Shown here piece by piece: positions 7,851 to 15,424 of a stretch of 26,135 nucleotides of DNA; the stretch's first letter is position 1; each line of letters opens with the position of its first letter. The notes under the pieces are model-generated. The model was given only the letters and a program-made list of their open reading frames with translations, did not search any database and had not been told where the DNA came from. This stretch comes from an uncultured Prevotella sp. (GTDB lineage: Bacteria > Bacteroidota > Bacteroidia > Bacteroidales > Bacteroidaceae), in NCBI GenBank assembly GCA_937901345.1, contig CALCHM010000137.1:1-26135 (forward strand), read 5' to 3'. The position numbers were made by a program, and so were the translations under genes.

Positions 7851-9359
7851 ATGCCATTATTTATATTATTCATACTTCTCTTTCTCGTTTCGTGTGGCGG
7901 AATGACGAAAGAAGTGCCGTCATCCTTTGTTTCTCTAGACGAAGAGGTACCTATATATCCCGATTATCGTGACGTGGCGATACCATACAACATTGCTCCA
8001 CTCAATGTTATGGTAGAGACGCATGGCGAGGCTTTTGCAGGTTGTGTTACATCGCCTTCAGGAGCAACTATTGTTGCAGAAGTAGAGGCGAACAAACTCT
8101 TTTTTGATATCACAGAGTGGCGTAACTTGCTTGAAACGTCTAAGGGCGAGCATTTGAGTGTAAAGATTTACGCTAAGCGTTCTGGCGAATGGAAAGCGTT
8201 TAAACCCTATGAACTTTATGTAGCTCCTGAACCTATAGATTCATTCCTCTCTTATCGTTTGATTGAACCCAGTTATGAACTTTATCGTCAGTTAGGATTA
8301 TATCAGAGAAATCTTACAAATTATGATGAACTACCCATCTTTGAAAATAATGACGAATTTTCTGAAGACGATAATCACTGTGTGAATTGTCATAATTACC
8401 AAAACTTTGATGCATCGAATATGCTCTTTCATGTTCGTGCATCACATGGAGGTACGGTCTTTGTTGAGAATGGAGAAGTAAAGAAGATGAAGATGACAAC
8501 CGATTCCGTTTTGGCTAATTCCGTTTACCCAACATGGCATCCGCATCAACCTTTGGTTGCTTTCTCTTCCAATCAAACAGGTCAAGTGTTTCATCTTGCT
8601 GATCGTAGCAAGATTGAAGTTATTGATTATGCTAGCGACTTGGTTTTGTATGATGTAAAGAATACTACTATTAGTAACATTTTGCGTACCAAGGAATATC
8701 TAGAAACCTTCCCCCATTGGTCACCTAATGGCGATCGACTTTATTTCTGTCGCGCTTATACACCAGACCTTGCGCTTATGCCAGATAGTGTTCGTGCTGA
8801 TAGTATCATTCCAAGAATTGATCAATTGCGTTATGACGTGATGAGTATGGCATTTGACTCAGTGACACGTACCTTCTCTGCTCCTCAGTTGGAAGTTGCT
8901 TGTGTAGATCGTCAACGTAGTGCGGCTGTACCTCGTATAAGTCCAGATGGAAGATATCTATTGTATACAGAAGGTACAAGAGGACAATTCCATATTTGGC
9001 ATCCCGAAGCTGATTTATATTTGAAAGATTTGCAAACAGACAGTTTGCGCGTATTAGCGAATGCTTCTGGTCAAGGACCAGACAGTTATCATACGTGGAG
9101 TAGTAATGGACGATGGATTGTTGTAGCATCACGTCGAGAGGATGCCAATTATTCACGTGTATTTATTGCCTACTTCGACAAGCAAGGAAGAGATCACAAA
9201 GCCTTTGTACTTCCCCAGTACGATCCTGAGCATAACTTCAGTCGTATGAAAAGTTACAATGTGCCAGAACTATCACGCAACGCTGTTTTGACAACTCCCG
9301 AACAATTACGAGATGTGATTTATAATGATAGCGAAATGCATCAAGTGAGTTATAAATAA
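7851..9359 (+). CDS. PD40/TolB-like beta-propeller lipoprotein with c-type heme motif
   Basis: A 502-residue exported lipoprotein. The signal and lipobox (LVSC, C15) are at the N-terminus. An N-terminal beta-rich domain (about 25-170) ends in CVNCH (177-181), a canonical CxxCH heme-attachment site; nearby M191 and H194 are possible axial ligands. From about 225 on, PD40/WD-like propeller blades repeat: YPTWHPHQPLVAFSS, FPHWSPNGDRLYFCRA, VPRISPDGRYLLYTE and YHTWSSNGRWIVVASR. So it is probably a periplasm-facing mono-heme cytochrome fused to a propeller, perhaps an electron-transfer or sensing component working with the preceding membrane protein. A terminator follows. The c-heme call is inferred from the motif. 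Confidence 0.8.
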   Translation: MPLFILFILLFLVSCGGMTKEVPSSFVSLDEEVPIYPDYRDVAIPYNIAPLNVMVETHGEAFAGCVTSPSGATIVAEVEANKLFFDITEWRNLLETSKGEHLSVKIYAKRSGEWKAFKPYELYVAPEPIDSFLSYRLIEPSYELYRQLGLYQRNLTNYDELPIFENNDEFSEDDNHCVNCHNYQNFDASNMLFHVRASHGGTVFVENGEVKKMKMTTDSVLANSVYPTWHPHQPLVAFSSNQTGQVFHLADRSKIEVIDYASDLVLYDVKNTTISNILRTKEYLETFPHWSPNGDRLYFCRAYTPDLALMPDSVRADSIIPRIDQLRYDVMSMAFDSVTRTFSAPQLEVACVDRQRSAAVPRISPDGRYLLYTEGTRGQFHIWHPEADLYLKDLQTDSLRVLANASGQGPDSYHTWSSNGRWIVVASRREDANYSRVFIAYFDKQGRDHKAFVLPQYDPEHNFSRMKSYNVPELSRNAVLTTPEQLRDVIYNDSEMHQVSYK

Positions 9360-9401
9360 TGCAGCTGTTGTATTAAAATATCGCAATATTCTGAACTTCA
9401 T

Positions 9402-9432
9402 AAGGCGGACGAGAAATCGTTCGCCTTTTTTT
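9402..9432 (+). terminator. Intrinsic terminator after the PD40 gene
   Basis: AAGGCGGACGA pairs with TCGTTCGCCTT (10 of 11 positions) around a short AAA loop, followed by seven T. Confidence 0.85.
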
Positions 9433-9588
9433 GCGCCTAAAATTAAAACAAATAAGAATCCCTACATCGTGTTACATGCTCGTTTACTTCTTTCCGTAAA
9501 CATACGAGTGAATTATTCTGAAATCTTTTTCATCGCCATTTATCTCCAGTTTTATGCAAGCATAGCAATATGAGTTTTATTTTTATAT
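9433..9588. other. Non-coding stretch before the repeat array
   Basis: AT-rich sequence with no credible gene. The last part (about 9541-9588) has fragments such as CTCCAG and GTTTTAT that resemble pieces of the 42-bp unit, and may be decayed repeat copies. Nothing else is seen. Confidence 0.5.
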
Positions 9589-9882
9589 TGTGAACTCCAG
9601 GTAATAGTTGATAAAATTGTGTTTTGTGCTTAAGAATCGCAGGTAATAGTACTTAAACTCCTGTTTTATGGTTGTGAACTCCAGGTAATGGTTGATAAAA
9701 TTGTGTTTTGTGGTTAAGAATCTCAGGTAACAGTAATAAAAAACTCGTTTTATGGCAAAGAATCTCAGGTAATAGCACTTAAACTTGTGTTTTATGGTTG
9801 TGAACCGCAGGGAATAGTGATAAAACTTGTATTTTGCAGTTGTGAACCATGGGGAATAGTGGTAAAATTTGTGTTTTATGGT
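9589..9882. repeat. Tandem array of seven 42-bp repeats
   Basis: Seven head-to-tail units of exactly 42 bp begin at 9589, 9631, 9673, 9715, 9757, 9799 and 9841. The shared core runs GAA-nCnCAGG-nAAnAGT, then AAA-n-T-n-GTnTTTT. Units fall into two types, one starting TGTGAAC and one starting TAAGAAT or AAAGAAT, in the order A B A B B A A. Units 1 and 3 differ at only 2 of 42 positions, which suggests expansion by an 84-bp dimer. There are no unique spacers, so this is not CRISPR. On the minus strand the array is open in one frame (14 residues per unit) but has no ATG. It lies in the 830-bp gap upstream of the EF-G2 gene. Function is unknown. Confidence 0.9.
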
Positions 9883-9890
9883 TGTCGACG

Positions 9891-9907
9891 ATAAGCAACT
9901 TGCTTAT
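9891..9907. repeat. Near-perfect palindrome next to the repeat array
   Basis: ATAAGCAA-C-TTGCTTAT: 8-bp arms around one base, immediately after the array. Just downstream, TAGCG...CGCTA forms a second small dyad (about 9919-9936), and GCGTAATATAG recurs as GCGTATAATATAG near 10003. These could be protein-binding sites for the downstream gene. The remainder of the gap to 10190 is AT-rich with no gene and no clear TAnnTTTG box. Confidence 0.5.
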
Positions 9908-10190
9908 AGCCGCGTAATATAGCGATTCTTTGCGCTATGCTGCAAAAACTAATAAATTTCAATATTAGAGACTTCCCGATAATCGTATTAATTCAACAAA
10001 ATAAGCGTATAATATAGTTGTTATATGGTGATTTTTGGCAAATGTGTTTTACAACATATTTTTATCTTTTTGTCTGATGAAAAAAACTTTATAAATTGCG
10101 CTCGTTTTTGGGAATCTCAATTTTTTTGAAGTCTTTCTCAAAGGCAAAGTATTAAGATTCACTAACTAACAATTGTAAAAAGTAGATATC

Positions 10191-12344
10191 ATGAAGGTTT
10201 ACAATTCTCAAGAAATTAAGAACATTGCCTTGCTTGGTAATGATGGATCGGGTAAGACCACTTTGACAGAGTCGTTGCTTTTTCATAGTGGTCAAATTAA
10301 TCGTCGCGGACGTATCACTCAAAAGAATACCGTGAGTGACTATTTCCCAGTTGAACACGACTATGGTTATTCCGTATTTTCTACGGTGTTCCATACTGAA
10401 TGGAAGGGCAAAAAGTTGAATATTATCGACTGCCCTGGTAGTGATGACTTCGTTGGTGCAGCATTAACTGCGCTTAACGTGACTGATACGGCTGTATTAC
10501 TTATTAACGGTCAGTTTGGTCCTGAAGTAGGAACTCAAAACCATTTCCGTTATACTGAAAAGTTGCAAAAGCCAGTTATTTTCCTCGTTAATCAACTTGA
10601 TGACGATAAGTGTGATTACGATCAAATTCTTGAGGATTTACAAAACATTTATGGTTCAAAGGTTGTCCCCGTGCAGTATCCCTTGAATCCTGGTGCTAAC
10701 TTCAATTCATTGATTGATATTATCTTGATGAAGAAGTTGACATGGGCAGCTGAAGGCGGAGAACCTACTATCGAAGATATCCCCGAAAGTGAAAAGGCAA
10801 AAGCAGAAGAATTGCACAAGGCACTCGTTGAAGCTGCTGCTGAAAACGATGAAGCTTTAATGGAAAAGTTCTTCGAAACTGAATATCTCACTGAAGACGA
10901 AATGCGTGAAGGTATCCGCAAGGGTATGGTTACACGTAGCATCTTCCCAGTCTTCTGTGTATGTGCAGGTAAGGATATGGGCGTAGGTCGACTCATGGAA
11001 TTCTTGGGTAATGTTGTTCCTCACGTTGACGAAATGCCTGCTGTATTTAATACACGTGGTGAAGAAGTAAAACCAGTGCCTGATGCGCCTACATCTGTAT
11101 ACTTCTTTAAGACTGGCGTTGAACCTCACATCGGTGAAGTACAGTACTTCAAGGTGATGAGCGGTGTACTTAAGGAAGGAGATGATTTGACTAACGCTGA
11201 TCGTGGTTCTAAGGAACGTATGTCACAACTCTTTGTTTGCTCAGGTGCTAATCGTGAAAAGGTAGAACAGCTCTCTGCAGGTGATATCGGTTGTTCGGTT
11301 AAGTTGAAGGACGTACGTACGGGCAATACGCTTAATGCAAAGGATTGCGAACATCGTTTCAACTTCATTAAGTATCCTAATTCGAAGTATACACGTGCTA
11401 TCCGTGCTATTAATGAAGCTGATACCGAAAAGATGATGGCTGCGCTCACACGTATGCGTCAAGAAGACCCCACTTGGGAAGTTGAACAAAGCAAGGAATT
11501 GCGTCAGATTCTCGTCCATGGTCAGGGTGAATTCCACTTGCGCACATTGAAGTGGCGTCTTGAAAACATTGACAAGATTCAAATTGAATTCTATCAGCAG
11601 CGTATTCCTTATCGCGAAACCATTACGAAGGCTGCACGCGCTGATTATCGCCATAAGAAGCAGTCGGGTGGTGCTGGACAATTTGGTGAAGTTCACCTCA
11701 TTGTTGAACCCTATCAAGATGGTATGCCTGATCCTACAACCTACACATTTGGCGGTCAGGAAATTCGCGTGAACATCAAGGGTAAGGAAGAAATTGACCT
11801 TGAATGGGGCGGAAAGTTGGTATTTATCAACAGTGTTGTAGGTGGTGCTATTGATGCTCGCTTTATGCCAGCAATTCTTAAGGGTATTATGAGTCGTATG
11901 GAACAAGGTCCGCTTACAGGCAGTTATGCTCGTGACGTCCGTGTTGTTGTTTACGATGGTAAGATGCACCCCGTAGATTCTAATGAACTTTCATTCATGC
12001 TCGCTGGTCGCAATGCCTTCAGTCAGGCTTTCCGTGAAGCAGGTCCTAAGATTCTTGAACCTATTTATGATGTTGAAGTATTTGTTCCTGCAGATAAGAT
12101 GGGTGATGTTATGAGTGACCTTCAGGGACGTCGCGGTATGATTGTAGGTATGAGTTCTGAAAACGGTTATGAAAAGTTGCAAGCTAAGGTTCCTTTGAAG
12201 GAAATGTCAACTTATTCAACAACTTTGAGTTCTATTACTGGTGGACGTGCTTCGTTTATCATGAAGTTTGCGTCATATGAACTTGTTCCTGGTGATATTC
12301 AGAACAAACTCATTGCTGAAAACGAACAGCAGGACGCTGAATAA
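10191..12344 (+). CDS. fusA2: EF-G2-type elongation factor G paralogue, predicted GTPase-defective
   Basis: A 717-residue protein with all EF-G domains. The P-loop GNDGSGKT (16-23) is kept, and NQLD (134-137) stands where NKxD is usual. The switch II motif is DCPGSDDF (80-87), where canonical EF-G has DTPGHVDF: the catalytic histidine is serine S84. The switch I signature RGITI is absent, with EHDYGYSV in its place. Domain IV has QSGGAGQFGEV (491-501), then an insertion of about 28 residues (roughly 511-540) before VGGAI. In Bacteroides thetaiotaomicron, EF-G2 promotes translocation without GTP hydrolysis, carries an extra segment of about 26 residues, accumulates on carbon starvation and is needed for gut colonisation; this gene matches that description. 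It is monocistronic, with a strong terminator. Confidence 0.9.
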   Translation: MKVYNSQEIKNIALLGNDGSGKTTLTESLLFHSGQINRRGRITQKNTVSDYFPVEHDYGYSVFSTVFHTEWKGKKLNIIDCPGSDDFVGAALTALNVTDTAVLLINGQFGPEVGTQNHFRYTEKLQKPVIFLVNQLDDDKCDYDQILEDLQNIYGSKVVPVQYPLNPGANFNSLIDIILMKKLTWAAEGGEPTIEDIPESEKAKAEELHKALVEAAAENDEALMEKFFETEYLTEDEMREGIRKGMVTRSIFPVFCVCAGKDMGVGRLMEFLGNVVPHVDEMPAVFNTRGEEVKPVPDAPTSVYFFKTGVEPHIGEVQYFKVMSGVLKEGDDLTNADRGSKERMSQLFVCSGANREKVEQLSAGDIGCSVKLKDVRTGNTLNAKDCEHRFNFIKYPNSKYTRAIRAINEADTEKMMAALTRMRQEDPTWEVEQSKELRQILVHGQGEFHLRTLKWRLENIDKIQIEFYQQRIPYRETITKAARADYRHKKQSGGAGQFGEVHLIVEPYQDGMPDPTTYTFGGQEIRVNIKGKEEIDLEWGGKLVFINSVVGGAIDARFMPAILKGIMSRMEQGPLTGSYARDVRVVVYDGKMHPVDSNELSFMLAGRNAFSQAFREAGPKILEPIYDVEVFVPADKMGDVMSDLQGRRGMIVGMSSENGYEKLQAKVPLKEMSTYSTTLSSITGGRASFIMKFASYELVPGDIQNKLIAENEQQDAE

Positions 12345-12366
12345 GCAATTCTAGAGATAAGATAAT

Positions 12367-12412
12367 ACGGACAACAGGTGAAGTTAACTTTCACTTGTTG
12401 TCCGTTTTTCTT
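12367..12412 (+). terminator. Strong intrinsic terminator after the EF-G2 gene
   Basis: A 16-bp stem (ACGGACAACAGGTGAA with TTCACTTGTTGTCCGT, one G:U) around the loop GTTAAC-T, then a T-rich tail. Confidence 0.9.
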
Positions 12413-12506
12413 TTGTTTAATGAAATCTGTTTTTTTTCTTTTGCTAAATAGAAGTTGTGTAAACGTAATATCCATGTGTTTACTTTTATTTCTTTTTCAT
12501 TTTTTG

Positions 12507-12514
12507 TAATTTTG
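12507..12514 (+). promoter_or_regulatory. Putative -7 element for the lipoprotein gene
   Basis: TAATTTTG matches TAnnTTTG, 27 bp upstream of the ATG at 12541. The upstream sequence is T-rich without a clear TTTG. Confidence 0.5.
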
Positions 12515-12540
12515 TCTTTCACTTCATAAAAACGTATACT

Positions 12541-12942
12541 ATGGAAAAAAAACATGGATTGCTTTTGCTTTGTTTGTGTACACTTCTAGGATGTAATGGA
12601 AATACAAAGACAGCGCGCGAAATTGCCGAGGAAAATGGAACTATGTTGTTGATGCAAGCTCGTAATGCATATAATACGGGCGATTATCAGACAGCCGTAA
12701 TACTCATCGATTCCATTCGTTCAACCTATCCATTGGCAATGGAGGTGCGTGAACAGGGAATTTTATTGAAAGATTCCGTTTATCTTGAAGAAGCGCGTGA
12801 GGAATTACGTAAGGGATTGGACGCAGGTGTCGATCAGCAACAACTGGATGAGGTTCAGCAGAAGATTAAATTTTACTTACGTAAACTAGAGCACGATAAA
12901 GAACGTCGAAAATCTCATGCAATCCATACTGACGAAGAATAA
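12541..12942 (+). CDS. Small TPR-like lipoprotein of unknown function
   Basis: 133 residues. The N-terminal signal ends in a lipobox, LLGC (C18), so the mature protein is lipid-anchored. ARNAYNTGDYQTAVILIDSI (about 40-59) looks like one TPR-type helical hairpin. The C-terminal half (about 85-125) is a charged helix, probably a coiled coil, with a Lys/Arg/His-rich tail. It is the first gene downstream of the EF-G2 terminator, has its own likely promoter, and lies 77 bp before the helicase gene. I do not recognise a specific function; an envelope adaptor is plausible. Confidence 0.75.
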   Translation: MEKKHGLLLLCLCTLLGCNGNTKTAREIAEENGTMLLMQARNAYNTGDYQTAVILIDSIRSTYPLAMEVREQGILLKDSVYLEEAREELRKGLDAGVDQQQLDEVQQKIKFYLRKLEHDKERRKSHAIHTDEE

Positions 12943-13019
12943 TGGTTGCGTGTAAGCATCCGTGTGTGATACTTTAAGTTTAATTAAGGTGTAGAAAACA
13001 GGTTTACCACTCAATAATT

Positions 13020-15338
13020 ATGCAAGACTTACAAAACTATTTAGATAAAGCACAATTAGAAGCTGTTACTTATTGCGAAGGTCCTACGCTTATTTTAGCA
13101 GGTGCGGGATCTGGTAAAACGCGCGTGCTTACTTACAAGATAGCCTATTTACTACATCAGGGTGTTAAACCATGGCAGATATTAGCACTCACCTTTACCA
13201 ATAAGGCTGCTCGAGAAATGAATGAGCGTATTGGTAAATTGGTGGATGGTGAAACTGCAAAGCAATTATGGTCAGGAACGTTTCATAGTTTGTTTGGGCG
13301 TATTCTGCGATTCGAAGCACAACATATTGGATATACGTCAAACTTCACGATCTATGATCAAAGTGATGCACAATCTTTGCTGAATTCCATTATTAAAGAA
13401 ATGGATTTGGATACAAAGATATACAAACCTTCAGCAGTGTTGTCACGTATTTCAGCAGCCAAAAATAGACTCGTGATGCCTGATGATTACAAAGCAGATA
13501 CGGCGCAGCGTAAGTCTGATATGATTGCAAACATGCCTGAGATATATGCGATTTATGAGCGTTATAAAAATCGTTGTCGTGCTGCGAATGCAATGGATTT
13601 TGACGATTTACTTGTTGAAACTTATCGTTTGTTTCGTACGCATGAGGCCATTCGTTTGCGTTATCAACAACGCTTTACATATATCTTGGTAGATGAATAT
13701 CAAGATACGAATTATGTACAACATCAGATTATCTCACAGTTGACGACTCCAGAGTCGTGTATAAGTGTTGTTGGTGATGACGCGCAGAGTATCTATGGAT
13801 TTCGTGGGGCTCGAATTGAGAATATTTTAGGTTTTACACAACAATATCCCTCGGCAAAGGTTATTAAATTGGAATGTAATTACCGAAGCACCGGAACCAT
13901 TGTTGGTGCTGCAAATGCCATCATCGCTCACAATCAGCATCAAATTCCTAAGAATATTTATAGTAACCAAGGTCAAGGCGATGTGCTTCAACTCTTTGCT
14001 ACGGCAAGCGATAAAGATGAAAGTTATAAAGTGGCATCAGAAATCAAACGCTTGAACCGCCAAAAGGGCGTTGCATTTTCCGATATCTCCGTATTGTATC
14101 GCACGAATGCTCAAAGTCGTTCATTTGAAGATGCCTTCCGACTTCAAAATATCCCTTATCGCATTTATGGTGGATTGTCATTTTATCAACGTAAAGAAGT
14201 TAAGGATCTTTTAGCTTATCTCCGCTTGATTGCCAATTCTAATGATGAAGAGGCATTTAAGCGTATAGTAAATTACCCTAGACGCGGGATTGGAGATACA
14301 ACGATTAATAAATTAAAAGGTGCTGCAATAGAATATGAGTTACCATTACTCTACGCCGCTCAGCATCCAGAAGCATGTGGGTTATCTCTCTCTGCGGCAG
14401 CAGCAAAGCGTTTGATTGTATTTTCACAAAGCATTGAAAACTATGCTAGATTAGCCGAACAAGGTTGTTCTGTACATGAATTAGCTAAACAAATCATCTT
14501 TAATGAGGGTATTCATAAAGATTTGGAAGGTGAAGGAAATGAGGGAACTGCTAAGTTGCAAAACCTAGATGAACTTATCAGTGCGATGGCAGAAATGGAA
14601 ACAGAACAACGTGAAGAACAAGGAATTGATACACTTACTTTGACAGATTATCTAGCAAAGGTATCTTTGCTAACTGATGCTGATCAAAAGGATGGCGATG
14701 AACCCCGTGTGACCTTAATGACAGTTCACGCAGCTAAGGGATTAGAGTTTGAGGCAGTCTTTGTTACAGGTATGGAGGAAGGATTATTTCCTGCTGAATC
14801 AGCAAGTTTTTCACATAAGGAAATAGAAGAAGAGCGACGTCTATTTTATGTTGCAGTGACTCGAGCAAAAAAATATTGTTATCTTTCGTATGCTAAAACA
14901 CGCTTCAAGTGGGGACAATTTCAATTTTGTGTAGAAAGTTCTTTCTTGAAAAATATACCGAAACGTTTCTTCACAGAAAGTTTGATTGAAGCTCCAAAAC
15001 CTACACCTTCACAGTTGACATCATTATCATCAGCGACATCTTTCTCTTCATACCCTCAAAATAGTTTCGGCAAATCATCGAATACTTGTGCCACACGTAC
15101 ATCTTCAACAATTAAACCAACCACGCTTTCACGAATCCCCACATATAACAATCAGAATACTCCTTCTGCTTCTGTTCTTAAGGTCGGAGATATTGTTGAA
15201 CATGATCGTTTTGGTTTGGGGACAATAACCTCTCTTGAAGGAAGTGGAAATAGTTCAAAAGCAGTTGTAGATTTCCAAGGAGTAGGATTGAAGACATTGT
15301 TGTTGAGTTTTGCAAAATTAAAGAAGGTTAGTCGTTGA
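13020..15338 (+). CDS. pcrA: UvrD/PcrA-type superfamily 1 DNA helicase
   Basis: ATP-dependent 3'-to-5' DNA helicase of 772 residues, acting in nucleotide-excision and mismatch repair and in clearing proteins or RNA polymerase from DNA. Motifs in order: Q-motif region near residue 12, Walker A GAGSGKT (28-34), motif Ia ALTFTNKAA, Walker B VDEYQDTN (224-231), motif III DDAQSIYGFRGA (253-264), motif IV LECNYRS, motif V VTLMTVHAAKGLEF and motif VI EEERRLFYVAVTRA. After a Ser/Thr-rich linker, the C-terminal VGDIVEHDRFGLGTITSLEG is the Tudor-like domain that in PcrA/UvrD binds RNA polymerase. That domain and the length favour PcrA/UvrD over Rep. Nothing appears to be missing. Confidence 0.94.
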   Translation: MQDLQNYLDKAQLEAVTYCEGPTLILAGAGSGKTRVLTYKIAYLLHQGVKPWQILALTFTNKAAREMNERIGKLVDGETAKQLWSGTFHSLFGRILRFEAQHIGYTSNFTIYDQSDAQSLLNSIIKEMDLDTKIYKPSAVLSRISAAKNRLVMPDDYKADTAQRKSDMIANMPEIYAIYERYKNRCRAANAMDFDDLLVETYRLFRTHEAIRLRYQQRFTYILVDEYQDTNYVQHQIISQLTTPESCISVVGDDAQSIYGFRGARIENILGFTQQYPSAKVIKLECNYRSTGTIVGAANAIIAHNQHQIPKNIYSNQGQGDVLQLFATASDKDESYKVASEIKRLNRQKGVAFSDISVLYRTNAQSRSFEDAFRLQNIPYRIYGGLSFYQRKEVKDLLAYLRLIANSNDEEAFKRIVNYPRRGIGDTTINKLKGAAIEYELPLLYAAQHPEACGLSLSAAAAKRLIVFSQSIENYARLAEQGCSVHELAKQIIFNEGIHKDLEGEGNEGTAKLQNLDELISAMAEMETEQREEQGIDTLTLTDYLAKVSLLTDADQKDGDEPRVTLMTVHAAKGLEFEAVFVTGMEEGLFPAESASFSHKEIEEERRLFYVAVTRAKKYCYLSYAKTRFKWGQFQFCVESSFLKNIPKRFFTESLIEAPKPTPSQLTSLSSATSFSSYPQNSFGKSSNTCATRTSSTIKPTTLSRIPTYNNQNTPSASVLKVGDIVEHDRFGLGTITSLEGSGNSSKAVVDFQGVGLKTLLLSFAKLKKVSR

Positions 15339-15424
15339 AATCTATGCAATATAAGTCAGATTATTTGTATGTCGTGAAAGGGATTTTGTTCTTCACAAAT
15401 ATTCAATGCAAATTACGTTAATTC

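Noticed and set aside
9589..9882. Repeat array considered as a CRISPR array
   Set aside because: Units are contiguous with no unique spacers, the repeats diverge along the array, and no cas genes are present.
9584..9903. Minus-strand frame open through all seven 42-bp repeats (14-residue repeats)
   Set aside because: There is no ATG and no promoter, stops flank the array closely, and the two other frames behave like non-coding DNA. Kept as a curiosity in the repeat entry.
11241..11969. Long open frame (242 codons) on the minus strand
   Set aside because: It lies wholly inside the EF-G2 gene, is rich in Thr/Asn/His typical of an antisense shadow, and has no promoter or domain.
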